This document shows, piece after piece, positions 7,695 through 8,389 of a stretch of 8,389 nucleotides of DNA (the first letter of the stretch is position 1; each line of letters opens with the position of its first letter). The DNA is from an uncultured Eubacteriales bacterium (GTDB lineage Bacteria > Bacillota > Clostridia > Oscillospirales > Acutalibacteraceae). The notes below the pieces were generated by a model that saw only the letters and a list, made by a program, of their open reading frames with translations, ran no database searches and was not told the origin of the DNA. The stretch lies in contig CAKUZC010000035.1 of the NCBI GenBank assembly GCA_934718145.1, positions 1 through 8,389 on the forward strand, read 5' to 3'. Both the position numbers and the translations under genes were made by a program.

Positions 7695-8389
7695 CTAATT
7701 TAGATTTTCTTTGTAAGTTTTTATGATATATTCTATTTCGTCATTTGTCAAAAGGGTGTGAAGCGGAAGTGTCACTTCGTTTTTATACATATCGAAAGCG
7801 TTTGGAAAATCTTTTATGTCGAAGCCGAGACTTTTATAAGCTGTAAACATCGGAAGTGGTTTATAATGCACGTTCGTCGCAATACCGCACTCAGACATTT
7901 TTTGAATAAATTTATTTCTGAAATTTTCATCTTTTCCGATAAGTCTGGTAATGTAAAGATGACAACTAGATTTTGAATTTTCAGTTAAATGAGGTAAAAC
8001 TTGCACGTTTTCAGATTTAAGACCATCATTGTACATCTGAGTGATTTCATAACGTCTTTTCAATATTTCTTCATATCTTGATAATTGAGAAATTCCCAAA
8101 GAAGCGAGTACGTCAGTCATGTTGCATTTGTATGCCGGGTAGATTATATCATATTCCCAAGCTCCGGCTTTGCTTTTTTCTAAAGCGTCTTTATTTTGAC
8201 CATGCAAAGATAAAAGCATGTAATTTTTGTATATTTCATCATTGTCTATCCCGTCGATTGATTTCCATGTAACGGCGCCACCTTCTGCTGTCGTAAGGTT
8301 TTTGACGGCATGAAAAGAAAAACTCGTAAAATCCGCTACACTTCCGGAAATTTTTCCATTTCGGCTAGCTCCGAAAGAATGTGCTCCAT
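7695..8389 (-). CDS. DegT/DnrJ/EryC1/StrS-family sugar aminotransferase, N-terminus outside window
   Basis: The last 230 codons of a PLP-dependent nucleotide-sugar aminotransferase (family length about 370-400) lie in the window; the frame stays open to base 8389. Seen are AHSFGASRNGKISG, the Schiff-base motif FSFHAVKNLTTAEGGA with its Lys codon at 8303-8301, and the C-terminal domain YPAYKCNMTDVLASLGISQL. The ending is HYKPLP, then EVTLPLHTLLTNDEIEYI. Enzymes of this kind transfer an amino group from glutamate to a 4-keto (or 3-keto) nucleotide sugar, making amino-dideoxy sugars for surface glycans. The VKNLTTAEGG form is common in UDP/dTDP-4-amino-sugar transaminases of capsule and glycosylation loci, but the exact substrate cannot be told. 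An in-frame ATG at 8219 is internal, not the start, because the catalytic Lys lies upstream of it. The polymerase/ligase gene follows 17 nt downstream in the same operon. Confidence 0.93.
   Translation of the reverse strand, partial: GAHSFGASRNGKISGSVADFTSFSFHAVKNLTTAEGGAVTWKSIDGIDNDEIYKNYMLLSLHGQNKDALEKSKAGAWEYDIIYPAYKCNMTDVLASLGISQLSRYEEILKRRYEITQMYNDGLKSENVQVLPHLTENSKSSCHLYITRLIGKDENFRNKFIQKMSECGIATNVHYKPLPMFTAYKSLGFDIKDFPNAFDMYKNEVTLPLHTLLTNDEIEYIIKTYKENLN

Overview
The window looks like AT-rich chromosomal DNA from a low-GC Gram-positive bacterium (Bacillota). The evidence is the gene order rsmG tail - parS - parA - parB - (VanZ-like) - serS - guaB, AGGAGG-type ribosome binding sites, U-tract terminators and strongly A/T-ending codons. 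rsmG-parA-parB is the conserved origin-proximal cluster of Gram-positives, and two perfect parS palindromes support a position close to oriC. A Clostridia/Tissierellia-type anaerobe (for example a Peptoniphilaceae-like organism) is my best guess, but this is inference from style and gene order only.

Left part (1-351): the last codons of rsmG are followed 2 nt after the stop by a parS site. The same ~85 bp (rsmG tail plus parS) recurs 206 bp downstream. The DNA just before the second copy still encodes a further stretch of recognisable RsmG C-terminus. This is best read as a tandem duplication of the 3' end of rsmG that carried parS along and created a second parS next to the parA promoter.

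Centre (352-5502, all + strand): parA and parB (chromosome segregation), a small VanZ-like membrane protein and serS (seryl-tRNA synthetase) are tightly packed and probably cotranscribed. A 141-nt gap with a long imperfect hairpin precedes guaB (IMP dehydrogenase), which ends at a strong intrinsic terminator.

Right part (5541-8389, all - strand): a convergent block starts with its own terminator. A 104-residue protein of unknown function has a promoter whose -35 and -10 boxes are separated by a (TA)9 tract, a possible length-variable switch. Next come another intrinsic terminator, a Wzy/WaaL-type O-antigen polymerase/ligase membrane protein, and the C-terminal two-thirds of a DegT-family PLP sugar aminotransferase running off the window. 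These last two genes are the distal end of a surface-polysaccharide (capsule or glycan) locus transcribed toward guaB. The window therefore spans a junction between a conserved origin-proximal housekeeping block and a variable surface-glycan block, with an orphan gene at the boundary.
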